This document shows, piece after piece, positions 1-11,468 of a stretch of DNA of 64,000 nucleotides. This DNA is from Vitis vinifera (Eukaryota; Streptophyta; Magnoliopsida; Vitales; Vitaceae). Where the stretch lies: assembly GCF_030704535.1 (NCBI RefSeq), contig NC_081818.1, positions 29,220,001-29,284,000 of the forward strand, in the 5' to 3' direction. The position numbers and the translations under genes were made by a program. Under the pieces are notes generated by a model, which worked only from the letters and a program-made list of their open reading frames with translations, made no database searches and was not told where the DNA came from. Numbering within the stretch: the first letter of the stretch is position 1; each line of letters begins with the position of its first letter.

Positions 1-727
1 GTGGATGAATGAAAAATCATAGCATGAGATTGTTTGGAACTTAAAATGTTAGAGCATAAGGTATACATACATAAATTAATATAATCTGAAAATCAATTAC
101 CTCTAACATATTAGCAGAGAAATTGAATACTGTAGGTAGTGCTCTGCCTCCTATATATGCTTCTGCATCCACTATTATATGCTCAAACCGAACTTCAATG
201 GTTGGAATATCAAGTCCAACTCTGTTTTAGGCAATTAGAAACCAACATAAATACATCATACAAAAAGGCTTCATAGAAAATAAGAAAAATAAAATAACTC
301 AAAATTCCTAAATCCCCTTTAACTAAGCTGGACTTAAAAGACCTGTTAATGGCCTTTGGACTAGGCTGACCAGACCCACTTCCTATAACACAGGATGTCA
401 ATCTAAAATAAAAGACCAGGTTCATTTGAGAATTTGTACCTTCCTTTTCAACGCATTGTTGGCTTCAATTAGCATATGTTCCTGCACCCACATTTCCTTA
501 CAAGGACTCTACCTTGCAAGTCTTGAACTTGATTGTAAAGAATGTGGTTCTTAGTTACAACCATGGTAATTAACATCATATAAGACATGCCAAAATATAA
601 TATCCAAAATTAAAATATATCCATAAGCTTAACAACATTGAAAAAAATAAAAAAAAAAAGACATTACAAAGAAATTGTTAGCAAAAAAGAAAGAAAAATG
701 TCTCTAACATCATCTTAAGTAAAAAAT

Positions 728-2941
728 CTAAAGCACAAGTAAATCATCATTTTCATCCATCATTGTGAGTTGGGGTTGTGAGTCATGAATTGATAAATCA
801 CCTAGTAAAAAAAAAAAACACCAAAAAAAATATTAGAAAACTTTACTAAATATTTTAATAAAAAACAATTCATAAAATTGATAATTATGTAAATCGGTTA
901 CCTTCTTTTTCCTTCCATAACCAACTTTGAGCACACATTAAGGCCTCCAAAGTATCTGGATGAAGCCTACTGCGATGTTTTGATACCACCCTACCACCCG
1001 TGCTAAAGGCTGACTCAGATGCAACTGTAGATACCAGAATAGCATAGATATCACGAACAATCATCTACAAAGTCGAATACTTTATACCATTTGTCTTCCA
1101 CCAACTTAAAACATTAAAATTTGAATTCCTTGGCAGAATAGACTCCTCTAAGTAATAATATAACTCCGACTTCGTATGACTTTCTCCAATGGTACTATGA
1201 ACAAATAAGTCAAACTTTGAAAGAGGATCTTGTTCATCATAGTTTAACTCCAAAAGAGTTGAATCTGATGAAGTACCATAGGATGAAGTTTTTTGCCCCA
1301 AATTAGACTTTGATTGATACTCAGAAAGCAACTCATAACACATTCCACAGATTTTTTCTATCTCATTTGAAGCTTCAGACCCATACATTAGTGGAAAGTA
1401 AAACTCTAAAATCTTTATCTTGTATCTTGGGTCAAATATAGCTGCTATTGCCATCACAATATGACACCCACTCCAATATTTGTCAAACTTTTGCAACATA
1501 CTTGATGCCATCGTTTTCACAACATCATTTGAGCATATCAACCAATCATATAATGCCTCTTTGATTTCGCACACTTTGATGAAGAAAGTATTTGCAGTGG
1601 GATAATTTCGTCCTGAGAACAACTCTGTTATGTTGTAAAACAATTTCAATCTTCCACATATTTCCTTTGCCATATTCCATTCTTCCTTTGATGGCACAAC
1701 CATGTAGTATTTTTCACGTTGCTTCAAACATGGGAACACATCTTTATATGTTATAGCAATTGATAACATCAAGTATGTGGAATTCCATCGTGTCTTACAA
1801 TCAAGACTTAACTTCTTATTGCATGGAATACGCAATTGGCGAGCTGCATCTTCAAACTTTTCCATTCTTGATGGGGTTGCTGACCAATATGCAACACTCT
1901 CACGAATTTTTTCAATTTCTACTTCAATGACATCCAAACCTTCCTTAACAATTAAGTTCAACACATGTGTCGCACATCGCATGTGGAAAATTTTTCCATT
2001 CAATAAGAGTGAATTGCTCAAAGATAATTTCTCCACCAAGATATTGATCATTCTGTCATTACTTGAGCAATTATCCACAGTGATTGTAGAAACTTTTCTA
2101 TCCATATTCCAATCCAACAAGAAATCCATTAATACATTTGAAAGAACTTCTTTTGTGTGTGGAGGAGGCACATAAACAAACCTAAATTAAGAATAAAAAA
2201 TATCATTAACACAAACAATATCATTAAAGGATCAAATAAAAAAACACTTTGGAAGTTAAAAAAAAATAACATAACTAACCTTACAATATGATGGTGTAGT
2301 AACCAAGACTCATCAATGTAATGTACAGTGATAGCCATGTAGCCTTTCTTTTGATTTGATGTCCACATATCAGTTGTGATAGCAATTCTACTTTGAAGTT
2401 TCTCTATGTAGCTAATCATCTTATCTTTCTCAACCTCATAAATCTTCATTATATCACTCTTAATCGTATTGCGGGAAACCATCTTAAACAAGGGTTGGAG
2501 ACTAGTAGCAAATTCTCTAAACCTCACATGGTCAACGATTGAAAGTGGGTACTCATGCAATATAATTGCACGTGCAATCTTCTCTCTTGAGATTTCTTGA
2601 TCAAAGGTAGAACCACCAATTTGAACTTTTCCATGACCTTTTCTTTCTACTGCCAATAATTGTTGCCTAATATCAACATTTCTTCGTTTCATGCACCTAT
2701 CTATGTGTACATGTAAGTGTTTTGTTCCATTCTTGCTATCGGCCTTAAGCTTTCCCTTACAGTGCTTACAAATAGCATAATCTTGTCCATCTTCTATGAT
2801 TTTATCAAAATCATTCCAAACAACCGAAGTCAACTTTCTTCTTTTAGATACCAAGGTTCCATCAGTAGTTGAAGTACTGCCTGTAATTGGAGTTGAACCC
2901 GCACTTGGCATGGAAAAGTTTTCCCCTTCTTCTGATGTCAT
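728..2941 (-). pseudogene. hAT transposase (RICESLEEPER-like, BED zinc finger), one nonsense codon
   Basis: Three exons on the minus strand: 2941-2280, 2181-902 and 801-728, with GT-AG introns of 98 and 100 bp; the joined frame is 671 residues. The N-terminal part has a BED zinc finger (CKHC, then a HVH..C cluster). The RNase-H-like core shows ITTDMWTS, TVDNCSSND and CATHVLNLIV. The C-terminus has the hAT dimerisation motif (VASESAFSTGGRVVS). This domain is separated from the rest by an in-frame TAG at 1065-1067, where the family normally has Gln, consistent with a CAG-to-TAG change. Downstream of it the frame stays open to the natural stop at 728-730. hAT transposases excise and reinsert the element in the nucleus. 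The stop would remove the dimerisation domain, so this copy is probably not autonomous. ATG at 2941 was chosen because it precedes the BED domain and follows non-coding DNA. Confidence 0.88.
1065..1067 (-). other. premature TAG in hAT transposase
   Basis: On the minus strand the codons read TTG TAG ATG, and the open frame continues immediately into the dimerisation domain. A Gln codon (CAG) is expected at this place in the family. A single C-to-T transition in a CHG context explains it, which fits deamination of methylated cytosine in a silenced transposon. Confidence 0.8.
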
Positions 2942-3682
2942 TTTTCTTAATATAAAATAAAGTCTATAAGTAAAACATTCAAACCTAAAGTAATAACCTA
3001 AAGCTTGGATATGGCTTGAAGCAAGGGCTTAAAAGGCAAGATTGTATTTAGGTTAACCTCCAAGAATTGCAAGATGTCAACATAGTTTCCATTAATAGGA
3101 AAATAAATGTAATAGAAAAGCATCGAGGGCAGTGCAACCGAAAGACACATGTAGTTTATATGGACAACCCACAGCAAATGAGAAGAAAATAAAAAAAAAA
3201 AACAGAAAACAAAGCAAACAAAGAATATTCTAAAAAGTAATAACCAGAAAACAAAACAAAACCTTGAAATTAGGAAAATTTAACCAACATCAAAACTATT
3301 AACAGACAAAATTTGCAAATCAAATTCTCTAAAGACAAAAGAATTTTAGGGAAGAATAATTCTATATTGAATGGCACAATATGGAGACCACTAGCACAAA
3401 ACACATACAGCTGAAAAATATTGAATAGGATTTAACATGGAAGCAAAAGTGGCAGTTTCATAAAAATTAAACAAGGGCAAATGACTCATTTGTAATAGTT
3501 ACTAGTAAAAAGCACATGAATATTAGTGTCACTAGATTGTATCTTAGTGTGATACACACTAGAAATGGGTTCATTGATGGAATACATAGTAGATGTTCAG
3601 AGGGAAAATAAGCACTAGTTAGAGAAAACAAGATTCTTTTTCCCTATTCTCAAGTTTAATGAATTTATCAATTGGTTTGCAG

Positions 3683-3944
3683 GATGCACTTAGAGAACTC
3701 TGGAGCTTAGCTTATCCTGGTAGGGAGCTACCCTCTCTTAAGTCAGAGCTCTGGAATGAGATGGGTTGGCAAGGTACTGATCCATCGACAGATTTTAGGT
3801 GGGTAGAGGACTATATATAAATATCTGGTATTTACAGACTTCTCTCATGTTCATGTGTATTAATGTGAATTTGGTCAAACACATTTTAGGGGTGGCGGAT
3901 TTATATCATTGGAGAATCTTATCTTTTTTGCCAAGAAGTATCCA
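3683..3944 (+). pseudogene. Captured fragment of an ELMO/CED-12 domain gene (two exons)
   Basis: Two exon-like segments lie on the plus strand inside the hAT element, opposite to the transposase. The first, 3683-3798, follows a tttgcag acceptor, encodes DALRELWSLAYPG and NEMGWQGTDPSTDF, and ends at an AG|GTGGGT donor. The second, from 3890 after ttttag, encodes GGGFISLENLIFFAKKYP and stops near 3944, where the next exon would be expected. The two join in frame. The residues are characteristic of the ELMO domain of plant ELMO/CED-12 proteins. No upstream start or downstream ELMO exon is visible, so this is a transduplicated internal piece, not a working gene. Intron and exon were both captured, so the source was DNA, not mRNA. 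Confidence 0.8.
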
Positions 3945-5040
3945 GTTTGTTTCATGTTCTTTCTTTCCTTTTCCTTCAATGACATCACTTGAATTTTTTC
4001 CCCCTCATTTTAAGTCACGAGTATTTGGAGAACAGTTTGAGTGGTTTAGTAGTTGAGTAGGTAGAATAAAGTTTCTTTGAGTAGTTGCAATGCCCTAGTC
4101 CATGTTCCAGAAGGTGTGGCTATGATCTTGGAAAAATCAAATATGGACTGGTTGAATATAAATTAGTCATTGTTACAAAAGTAGATCAGTGAGAGCTTTA
4201 AAATTCAAAATTGCATAAAAATGCACATAGATTTGGTTCCCTTTATGTTTTGCATGATATAAAACTTTTGGAGCGTACTTTGAGATAACTAACATTCCAA
4301 GAATCATTATACAAATTATCATGAGGCCATGCAAATAAATTCTAATTTTTCAGGATTATCTCTTCCTTTAGATCCGCCTAAGTTTTTGTGCTATCATAAT
4401 ATGGAAGCAACAAGAATGCAGAATTCCTCAATGCATTTCTAGAGTCAAACAAAATTAAACTTTCATATAACCAGTAGAAAATAAATTTGCCTGTAGAGAA
4501 CATAAAAAATGTCCAATTGCACATTCACAACCTCATACTTCACATGATAAAGAACTGATATGCAAATTAAACAACCATTTGGTGCTGGATAAGTAATCCT
4601 GGTGAGAAAGAAGCAAGGGAATAATGCAAGGATCAATTGAATTCTCATAGCGCCTAAACGATTATGGTATTTTTGAAAAAGGAGAGACTTCAAATCTCAT
4701 CCCAATTATTATAAAGTGCAAGTAAAATATGTATATATATATTGAACCAACTATTGAAATTCATGAGAATTTGGCATGACTAAGCACTAAATCTGAAGTC
4801 CTTATCTGCCACTTTCTGTTAAGAAAGTCCTAATATCCAGATGAACTTTATAAATATAACAAAACAAATCAACTTTGTGCTTGTTTAGATAAACTTCCCG
4901 TTTTCTGTTTTTGAAATAAGAAAATAGTGGTAACTTTTATATAAAATACAAAAACACTTAGAGACTTACATTGAAAAAGTAATACTTTTAAAAACTATTT
5001 AATTATTTGAAAATGATTTTTAAAAATAAAAGGTAAATCT

Positions 5041-5360
5041 ATACTTTTTGTACAAGATGTTTTATTTCTATATAAAAGTTTTTGATTTTAAAAACAAAAA
5101 ACAACAAGTGTAACAAACGGACATTTTTAATCAAATGCATGTAATGATCAGGATGTCTCATTAGAGTGATTGGACACTTTGTAATCAAATGCATCTAATG
5201 ATCAAGGAGTCTCATTAGAGTGTATAATCTATATTTTTTGTACAAGATGTTTTATTTCTATATAAAACTTTTTGATTTTAAAAACAAAAAACAGGAAGTG
5301 TAGTCAAACAGACACTTTGTCATCAAATGCTTGTAATGATCAGAATGTCTCATTAGAATG
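5041..5360. repeat. About 190-bp direct repeat (two copies)
   Basis: The motif beginning atactttttgtacaagatg at 5041 recurs at 5231 (period 190). It is followed in both copies by a stretch matching gattttaaaaacaaaaaac. A shorter sub-motif, caaatgcatgtaatgatca, occurs three times between 5130 and 5350. The whole block lies inside the hAT element. Confidence 0.7.
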
Positions 5361-6722
5361 TATAGATGCTCTAGTGACAAGTATATCTCTTCTTAACTTT
5401 GTTAAATGCATCTTTATCCAAGCATTATGATTCAATGACAGGGAGACATCCCCAATTTTCCATACCCCGTTTTTTGGCTCATACATTATTTATGATTTTC
5501 GTTTGTCATATTTATTTCTTGACATGAGGCAGCTAAAAACCTTTTTCACTTGTTAGTTCCAAGTATTGTTCTTTGTTTATTTTGGTGACATTGTTCTATA
5601 CATTATAATCTACTCACCCTCAAAAATGGATTCATTCAGGGATAAAGATTCAACTAAATTAATTCTACATGGATGAAATTTGTGACTATCAGAAGGGAAG
5701 GGTACGTATAAAAAATTCCATAAAATCGGAGTTCCAATTCCAATAGAAGGACTTGTATTACAACATTAGATGATAAATCTTATAAAACTCAATAGTTCAG
5801 GACCCAGGATGACCACGTAATTTCAAGCAATCAAATGCCAGTTTGATACTTTCTAACAATTCAATCTTTACTAGTACTCATAACACTTTCCTTCAAGGAC
5901 GTTTGTAAAAAGCCTAATTCAATATTGTAAATAATCAATATCTCATTTTATCAGTAGCGTTAGTACTCACAGTGTCCCAAATATGCAGAAATTTTTATCC
6001 TTCTGAAACAACCACTCAATGCTTTCATCCATGTCATGACATATCATATCATAGCTTCAAATTTTTGGATGCTCTAGTTTTGTTCACAACTAGATGCCCA
6101 AAAGAGTTAAGCTAAGAACTTCAATGAATAACTACATATTTGGTATTTAGGGATACTTACGTACTTCGTTATTCTGCTCTTAATATGAAACCCTAGAAAA
6201 ATTTGACGATAAGATCCGTTTCTCAATATGAAGGGAGTGGAAGCATTTGACTATAAGATCTGCTTAGTCCCTATTAAGATTCGCAAGAAACAGATTCAAA
6301 ACCCTAAATAGCAACCCGAAAACTAATAGAAAAAAAAAATCATTCAATAATATGAAACTGGAAATGGAAAAATCCTAAATCTCGTATCTCTTTCCCGAAT
6401 TAGAAACGGACTACAATGCCAAATCAAGGCATCATTCAACCAAAAAATCAACAAAAAATCTTACCGGTTTGTAGATACGTGAAGATAATAGTTGTGATTC
6501 TTGATTTCTTGTGAATATGGGATAAACAAGGATTAATCGAGAGGAGATAGAGGAAATGAGATTATTGAATGGATTTTCGAATGGATTATCTGATGGATTT
6601 CTCCATTGAGTGGGAGGAAAAACCTTAGCGTCGACAGGAACGAGAACTGAGAGAAGAGGACCTAAAATGAGGAGAGGAAGCTAATATTTATAAGTGGAGG
6701 GTAAAGTTGTAATTTCATAATC

Positions 6723-6896
6723 GGGGCGGGGTGGGGTGGGTCAAATTAACTACACCCGACCCCACCCCGAACCCGATTCGGGTTTTTAAAAAAAGCCTGA
6801 ACCCGGCCCATCCCCGATTGCCATGTTCCTATACCCGTCCCAATAGGGGCGGGTCGGGGCGGGTTACCCGGGAAACCCGCGAAATTGCCATTCCTA
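6723..6896. repeat. hAT subterminal GC-rich repeats and right terminal inverted repeat
   Basis: This is a GC-rich island in AT-rich DNA, made of CCCG/CGGG words in both orientations (for example ggggcgggtcggggcgggtt and cccgacccc). It ends in ttgccattccta at 6896. Such clusters are the usual transposase-binding subterminal region of plant hAT elements. The open reading frames across it have no coding character. Confidence 0.8.
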
Positions 6897-6904
6897 GCTC
6901 CAGC
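6897..6904. other. Predicted 8-bp target-site duplication (right copy) of the hAT insertion
   Basis: The 8 bp gctccagc directly abut the terminal repeat and belong to the interrupted PQQ exon. hAT elements duplicate 8 bp, so the same 8 bp should precede the left end, outside this window. Confidence 0.55.
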
Positions 6905-8796
6905 ATACTCTCCTCTCTCGCCATGATTATCCGGCAAAGTGAAGGTCTGCCACAATAGAGCACCGGTTTTGATGTCTAATTTAGAGAGGCTACCACGGAA
7001 AATGCAGCATTGTTCAATGCTGAGGCCTTCTTCTAGTGAAGATGTTCCAACATAGAAGCTCCTGTACATAAAAAAATGTTACTGAATTTCATAATTATGT
7101 TATTGTATATACGATCATGCAATCCCCTCTTACAACAGCAGCCCACAAATTTTACATTTTCCATAACCGTAAAAACTCTTTTTTTCAACCATCCACCTAG
7201 GCAATATTCCAATCAACAACTCTTAAAGAAATTTTTTTTTTTCAGTTAGAAAAATGGAATAATTACTTGTGTACCCAAATAAAGTTAATAAACTACTATA
7301 ATGCAGATGTGAACTGCAGGCTTAGAATACAAACTAGGCTTGACTTTTGACTCAGAATTTGAACTTTAATTAAGTGTACACAATCATAAACATATCATTA
7401 GAGACTAGTGATTTTAATGGATCCATGTTACTGACACTTCATGAAGATATCCATATCCAAACTAGTCATGTTACTGTTCTGTTTTTGGGGTAGGTACGTA
7501 ACTAGGTGAAATTAATTTAGACACCTGCCTAACCTCTTCTGTACAACCCATAGTTGAGTTTTAGAGTCATGCAAGGGAGGATTAATCAGATAATCCTCAT
7601 GCTTTGATGCTGAAAAATCTCAAAGAACTACAACTTGATTAACCACAAAAAGTTAATGTCTAGCCATATGCTGATTAAACATATGCCAGCAATGCAGTTG
7701 ACAAATTTATTGTGTTTATCATCGTGCAAACGATCAATCTATATATATATACATTATGACATAAATTTCTTAAGTTGGTATAGATCGACCATACTTTTCA
7801 TATAGGCCATTGACTTTGCCTTTCATGAGTACCACACACTATATATATATTGGTATCCTGAACCCCAAGAAGGGATGTATGTTGACTTTCATCAATATAT
7901 GTAGAGAAAAGACTAACTTTTAAATTAACATATTAAGTATAAATGGCTTAAAATTTGTTTGAATCTCAAAATAAATGAATTGAGAATTTGAGAGAGGAAA
8001 AGGAAATGATAAAATAAAATTATTGAAAGCAAGGTCCTATGTCAATTTATTTTCACTCTTCTTCCTTCCATCCATTAATTGTTAATTAAGAAGATGCAAA
8101 GAGGGCATGAGAGTTGCTTACCCCATGTGAAAGGTTTCAGACATGGTAACAACACCTGCAGGATTGCTATCAAGCTGAGTGGACCACACAAGCCTTTCTG
8201 TGGCTTGCTTCACCGCAATGACAACAGCAGGTCCATAGATTCCAATAATAAGCATGTCACCGGCTATTGTTGGAGTTGCTCTAGACACTGTCCAGTTGAC
8301 ATTATTAACGAATCCAGTTGCATTAAGACCAGTTAGCTTCTGCAGGTTCTGCTTCCATACAAGTGATCCATCTGATGCTTTAACCGCGTAGAGGTACCCA
8401 TTCCAGCTTGGGAAGTAAAGGGTACCATTGAAGATTGCTGGTGTAGCAGTTATGTCTTTCCCTGCATAGAATTCCCACTTCAAACGAAGTTTGGAAGCAG
8501 TTTCAGGGCTGATTTTGGTTTCGGTGCTGGCATATCTTCTGTTATACAAATCTCCTCCATGGTTTAACCATTCTGCTGGTTCTTTCTGTGAGAACTTGTC
8601 CCTCATACTATCCCACTGGAACCAAATTAAAATACGGAAATCAAGTTTAGATTAGTGCACGCCGTGACATCAAAACAAAAAATAGATTGTAAGAGCTAGT
8701 ACTTACTCTCGAATCTGCACAAGCTGTGATGGTAAGCAGACAAAACATACATAGAAAAAGCACAAAAGGATTGTTGTAGAATCCATGGGGCGCCAT
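6897..8796 (-). pseudogene. PQQ/beta-propeller (polyvinylalcohol-dehydrogenase-like) gene A, 3' part cut off by hAT
   Basis: Three exons are visible on the minus strand: 8796-8707, 8615-8122 and 7061-6897. Exon 1 encodes a secretory signal peptide (FVLFLCMFCLLTITACA). Exons 2-3 encode PQQ-type beta-propeller blades (WLNHGGDLYNRRY, GTLYFPSWNGYLYAVKASDG, FYVGTSSLEE). Splice sites are GT-AG and no frameshift or stop is seen in these exons. The reading stops in exon 3 right after GEYAGA, where the hAT terminal repeat begins. The paralogue at 19255 continues from the same point into GPSIDV, which shows what is missing. Plant members are extracellular PQQ-dehydrogenase-like proteins whose substrate is poorly defined. 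Any transcript would end in the transposon and lack the C-terminal blades, which lie beyond the left edge if they still exist. Confidence 0.82.
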
Positions 8797-9894
8797 GGAA
8801 ATGGAATTAACTTAAGTAATCTCAAGAGATTTAAGACTCTTCTTCATTCATGTATCTTATATAAAGAAGTTGGAAGGCTTCTAAAAGTCTCATGTTTGAC
8901 TTCACTACAGTGTATGTATATAGACATGCATTCACTGATTTGAAGGATTGCTAACACCAAAAATTTCTAGTCTTATCTTAAAAAATGTTCCAGGTCAATG
9001 ACAGTAGAATTTGCAATGATATGTTATCCCATCAAACTAAGTTTTGTTAACTCGTATGGCGACTCTAATACTTCTCAAATTCAATCTTGATTCTTTTGTT
9101 TGCTTGTTCCTAAAGATTAATTCTAGTTGCGTATTAATAAGTTCTGTTGACTATTATTAATCGATAATATCTTTTGAGTCTGATACCTGTCACAAAATTC
9201 TAACAAAGATTATTGTAGAAAGATGTACGCATTGGTAATCAGTTTATTAATCTTTCAAACATGATTTGAAGATTACTTTTGCATGTGTCATTTACTATTC
9301 CTATTAGCCTAAATCATGGTTTTGACCAAACAACCGGCTGCCAACATCCTCAAATCACACGCAACCTTGCCCTTTTTGCATTCAGACATCCTCCTGAGAA
9401 GAGGGTTTAGATCCCATTTCAATGTCCCATTTCTATTTGTTGGTGTATTTTATGATTCATCAGTATTGTTGCTTTGGGTTTTGCCTACTTTTTGGTAGCA
9501 AAAATGAGCTAGAAAAGAGATAATTAAATTGTATGGAATGTATAAACTCAAGGGGATTTCACTGTGAATGTCTTACTAATTGGCGTGCAAGTATTGTCTT
9601 GGTTGTTCAAAAGATTTTTCTTGCTTTGTAACATTTCCATCTCTTGTACTTAAAATCTCTTCTCACACATAGATCCACATAATCGATACCCTCTGTTGAT
9701 GTATGGGAAAAGCAAGTGCTAATTTCAGCAATACATGTATGTAGCTATTGCCATCACTTCATCAACCGCTGAAATTCAATAGCAAAGGTCCCGGATACAT
9801 AATACACTTTATTTTCTATGGAAATTATAAGATAAGGTGCTTGCTCTTGGAAATATATGATAGTTTCACATTCCCCAGATCATAATGCCCAGTT
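8797..9894. other. Intergenic region between the two PQQ-like genes
   Basis: AT-rich DNA with no recognisable coding exon, repeat boundary or RNA gene. It should contain the promoter of gene A (right part) and the 3' end of gene B (left part). The small plus-strand open frame at 9316-9498 has no family resemblance. Confidence 0.5.
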
Positions 9895-10588
9895 TCATGT
9901 GACACAGAAGGCTAACAACGAGGTTCCAGCAGTACAGGTTGGTATCAAATTGTATCCACTGCCGACATAAATGCAACCATTACTCAATGAGGCACCTCCA
10001 TACACAGAGGCACCCGTGTTATATGACCATAGAATTTTTCCAAACTCGACTTCCATTGCATATACTGGGCCTTATGGGTGCGTTGATCCAGCAAATAGGA
10101 CACCATGAGCCACAGTCACCGGGCCACTGGCCGTGGCATTACTAGGATTGGCCGTGGACCATAGGATTTTGCCATTGTCGGTATCCATGGCCACCCATCC
10201 ACTAGCAGTTGTGATGTGTTTCGACGGTAAGAGAGTGAAGTTCTTTCCAGCATTATTAACAATGTTGGTGTAGACCCTCTTTCCATCTGTGGCTGCCCCC
10301 CAAGTGCCTCCTCCCATTAGGCCACCAGGTCCAGCCCCTCCTGCAAGTCAAAGCCTTTATGGTTAAGCGGAAACCAAGAATTCTCCATACCAAAGAGAAC
10401 TTACTGTGTACTAGACCAGGATGCCATTATCGCGATCTAAAGCCCATGCCATTATTGTTCAAATATACGCTCAGCATCATTGGGGCTTCCCAAAATCAGC
10501 ATCTGGGTTGGGGCCTAGAGGGCAATTGGCGGTTGAAAGATTGGTACATGCTAAGAGCCATACATCATAGCTCCCCAGCTGCCTATAC

Positions 10589-10958
10589 TGTTATCACCAC
10601 CCCATGTCGTCTCCACGTTCACCACCATGAAGGGGTGATTCTGAAGTGGTCACACCCACGTCCTCCACCATAATCGCACTTTTTCCGCTGCATTAAAGGA
10701 GGGTGTGGCAAATCTGCAGAGACGTGGTATGATGGGAAGCCACGCATATATATTTCACATATGGTCCCGAACTCGTGATCTACTGTTTTTCTTTCTTCAG
10801 TAATACACCATCCATAGGAGATCATCAGAGTTTGGAAACTGATTACAGCAACTTGAATCAATGGCTGGAGGTAAGTAGACTATGCCTAGTCTTTTACAGA
10901 TTCAGTTCATCTTGCAAGTGTTAATTTTGATTTGAATGTATCATATGAATTTCTCACA
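10589..10958 (+). repeat. Copia-1 5' LTR
   Basis: 370 bp, TG...CA termini, matching 18504-18873. A TATA-like TATATATT lies at 10747-10754. About 110 nt further is an ATG (10861) followed by the splice-donor sequence GTAAGT at 10871. Confidence 0.93.
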
Positions 10959-10960
10959 TT

Positions 10961-10972
10961 TGGTATCAGTGC
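10961..10972 (+). other. Copia-1 primer-binding site
   Basis: TGGTATCAGTGC starts two bases after the 5' LTR. It differs at one base from the usual plant initiator-methionine site TGGTATCAGAGC, which Copia-2 and Copia-3 carry unchanged. Confidence 0.85.
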
Positions 10973-11094
10973 ATGAAAATCTTGCCTCTGCCTTGGTATC
11001 TATTTTGCTAGAGAATTGTTTTTTTAATGGTTTCTCTTCTTTGTAAGATACTATCTATAAGTTGATCATGCTTTAAAAAGAGCAAATAGCTTCA

Positions 11095-11468
11095 GCCTTG
11101 CCACCACATATCACAGGCCTTCATGGCGCTGATCATTGCCGCCATTTAGGCGCCATTTTAAGGCGTTCCGAAAGCGCATTTTCGGTGCTGTTTTGGGCTG
11201 TATTTTCAGCCACTGCGGGCACCATATTTAGGCGCCATTAAAGCACTGATGCTGGTGCTAGTTTCAAGGGTTGCAGGCGCCCATTCAGGTGCTATTTTCA
11301 GCCCATTTCAAGCGCCATTCAGGCGCTATTTAAACGCCGCTGCTGCTGCTAGTTCAGCCGCTGCAGGCGCGACTTAAGGTGTTCTAAAAGCGCAATTTTT
11401 GGTGCTTTTTGAGGCTGCAGTTTCAGCAGCTGTAGGTACCATATTCAGGCGTTGTTCACAGTGGCTGC
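11095..11468. repeat. GC-rich degenerate GGCGCC-word repeat in Copia-1 leader (left part)
   Basis: A short degenerate motif (about aggcgccattt / gcgctgctgctagtt) recurs many times with variable spacing, giving a GC-rich island in an AT-rich leader. It continues after the solo LTR at 12929-13025. No open reading frame with coding character crosses it. Confidence 0.7.

Larger units (their letters stand above)
2942..6722. other. Non-coding interior of the hAT element
   Basis: Apart from the ELMO fragment and the 190-bp dimer, this 3.8 kb is AT-rich with no convincing coding sequence. Part of it probably carries the 5' leader and promoter of the transposase, since GC-poor exon-like sequence near 6170-6700 precedes the GC-rich end. 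Confidence 0.5.
1..6896 (-). mobile_element. hAT-superfamily DNA transposon, right part (left end outside window)
   Basis: The right end is at 6896, where the plus strand reads ttgccattccta; its reverse complement, TAGGAATGGCAA, is a typical plant hAT terminal inverted repeat. Just inside lies a GC-rich subterminal block of GGGCGGGT-like repeats, also usual for hAT elements. The transposase on the minus strand (728-2941) is oriented away from this end. No matching left terminal repeat occurs in 1-727, so the element is over 6.2 kb in this window and continues outside. It sits in exon 3 of a PQQ-like gene. The long stretch 2942-6720 is non-coding except for a captured ELMO-gene fragment and a tandem repeat. 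A minus-strand TATA-like motif (TTATAAATA, near 6685) could drive a long spliced 5' leader of the transposase; that is inference. It is also possible that the 6896 end belongs to a different element from the transposase. Confidence 0.75.

Noticed and set aside
1777..2175. Plus-strand open frame of 132 codons over the hAT transposase
   Set aside because: Antisense shadow of the transposase exon, with no family features of its own.
6731..7069. Open frames crossing 6896
   Set aside because: They fuse GC-rich transposon end sequence to a PQQ exon; the true exon begins at 6897.
8079..8336. Plus-strand open frame of 85 codons
   Set aside because: Antisense shadow of PQQ gene A exon 2.
10359..10861. 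Short open frames in both directions near the Copia-1 5' LTR
   Set aside because: They mix PQQ exon antisense with LTR sequence; the minus-strand LTR frame recurs in the 3' LTR and has no protein features.
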